Origin: Neptunitalea lumnitzerae
GTDB lineage: Bacteria; Bacteroidota; Bacteroidia; Flavobacteriales; Flavobacteriaceae
DNA length: 64,000 nucleotides
Assembly (NCBI RefSeq): GCF_027924185.1
Contig: NZ_BRVO01000001.1
Location: 806,001 to 870,000, forward strand
Direction of reading: 5' to 3'
In this document: positions 63,340 through 64,000 of the stretch, piece by piece
How the letters are laid out: each line of letters starts with the position of its first letter
Numbering within the stretch: the first letter of the stretch is position 1
Program-made: the position numbers and the translations under genes
The notes under the pieces: model-generated
The model's input: only the letters and a program-made list of their open reading frames with translations
What the model was told of the DNA's origin: nothing
Databases searched by the model: none

Positions 63340-64000
63340 TTATTCAAAATCAGCATCGGTAACGCCTTCGTTTATTTGAAGCTCTTGAATAGTAAAAACA
63401 ACTTCTTGCGGACCAACAACTTGCTTAAATGAAAGTGGTATTTTAACACCATCATATTCTTTGTAGTCAGAAAATGTAGTGATAACATTATATGTTTGTC
63501 CGTTAGCTTCTATAGTTTTAACTTTTGATATTTTTAGATGAGAAGTTGTGGCATAGTATAGTTTTTCTGTGTCATTAGTTTTAATCACATACATGTCTTT
63601 GCCATCAACAGTTTCAATACCTGTTAATTCTATATTTGGGTTTTCAAGAAGAACTAATTCAGTAAATGTGGTAGCTTCAGCTTTTTCTTCTTTAAGTTCT
63701 TCAGCTGTCAATTCTTTCTTTTGACCTTGTTGAAGAACATAACCGGTATCTTTACCTATTACCTGTTTTTGTACTACATTACCTCCTAATATTAAGGCTT
63801 GGTAAGCTCTTCCGTCTTTGGTTTTCTTAGCTTCCATGTTTAGCGTCATACCTTGTGTTTCGGCTATGCCTTTCATACTTAAGGTTTTCACGTTGTTAAC
63901 GTTCTCCATGCCTCCAATAGCTTCAATATAATCCATTAAAACAGTTTTAGCTGTTACTCCTTCAGGAATTGGTTTTGAGAACACAGGGCGCTCAATTTTA
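63340..64000 (-). CDS. C-terminal part of probable M16-type zinc protease (partial)
   Basis: The frame stays open to the window edge; the GTG at 63984 is internal (the upstream codons read K-I-E-R-P). About 220 residues are seen. The region begins RPVFSKPIPEGVTAKTVLMDYIEAIGG, the joint often found after the M16 modules in flavobacterial insulinase-like proteins. It then has a lipocalin- or LolA-like beta part (IELTGIETVDGKDMYVIK; KLYYATTSHLKISKVK). The catalytic HxxEH part lies outside the window, so protease activity cannot be checked. Confidence 0.7.
   Translation of the reverse strand, partial: KIERPVFSKPIPEGVTAKTVLMDYIEAIGGMENVNNVKTLSMKGIAETQGMTLNMEAKKTKDGRAYQALILGGNVVQKQVIGKDTGYVLQQGQKKELTAEELKEEKAEATTFTELVLLENPNIELTGIETVDGKDMYVIKTNDTEKLYYATTSHLKISKVKTIEANGQTYNVITTFSDYKEYDGVKIPLSFKQVVGPQEVVFTIQELQINEGVTDADFE

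Overview
This is an AT-rich chromosomal window that looks like a member of the Flavobacteriaceae (Bacteroidota); I cannot fix the genus. The lineage signs are: three large secreted metalloproteases ending in type IX secretion (T9SS) sorting domains; signal peptides and lipoprotein signals of the form MKK..FAQ and ..SC; Bacteroidota-type promoters (TTG, about 19 nt, TAnnTTTG); a Bat (aerotolerance) operon; a bifunctional OlsF-type ornithine-lipid acyltransferase; and many small families known mainly from this group. I see no tRNA, rRNA, CRISPR array, insertion sequence, prophage or plasmid-type replication gene. It reads as ordinary core chromosome with intact operons and many intrinsic terminators.

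Layout. 1-3.5 kb: end of batB, then batC-batD-batE. 3.5-9.7 kb: a small secreted acidic protein, a SulP anion transporter, CvpA, an endonuclease/exonuclease/phosphatase protein, pheS and several unrecognised genes. 9.8-14.8 kb: two divergent T9SS metalloproteases (M43-like, and M12B-like with a P-domain). 14.9-20.4 kb: asd, mscL, alr-tdk, an unknown acidic protein, rsmI and a small ankyrin protein. 20.4-21.2 kb: the only long non-coding stretch. 21.2-25.1 kb: proC-proB-proA, a YraN protein, and a putative winged-helix/ACT protein with a clear promoter and operator-like palindrome. 25.2-30.8 kb: a third T9SS metalloprotease and mfd.

30.9-38.3 kb holds a TspO-like membrane protein and then the most system-like part of the window: a ligase-associated DNA-repair cluster (SNM1-like exonuclease, ATP-dependent DNA ligase, Lhr-type DEXH helicase, PdeM-type metallophosphoesterase). 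Two extra genes sit inside it, a lipoprotein and a 67-residue membrane protein that is translationally coupled to PdeM. The four enzyme families are already known as a linked set; the two inserts are what may be new. A TerB-like gene diverges from the cluster.

38.9-44.7 kb: fbp, an SSAT-like acetyltransferase overlapping an aspartate kinase, and olsF overlapping a secreted CarboxypepD_reg-like protein. 44.7-49.5 kb (minus strand): TM2, VOC and DUF1801 proteins, a D-2-hydroxyacid dehydrogenase with an inverted-repeat promoter, mgtE, ksgA and a DUF4286 protein. 49.6-59.1 kb: a quinone-oxidoreductase-like protein, an aldo/keto reductase, a MarC protein with a TTG start, a TPR protein, serS, an HTTM membrane protein overlapping ribF, and gpsA. 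59.3-64 kb: an unknown lipoprotein, an outer-membrane-like protein, gdhA, a cysteine-rich HMA lipoprotein, and the C-terminal end of a probable M16-type zinc protease running off the window.

Most of the genes are housekeeping: proline and aspartate-family amino-acid synthesis, glutamate dehydrogenase, gluconeogenesis, tRNA charging, rRNA methylation, flavin and phospholipid synthesis, and DNA repair. Family names come from reading motifs and protein lengths by eye; no search was run.
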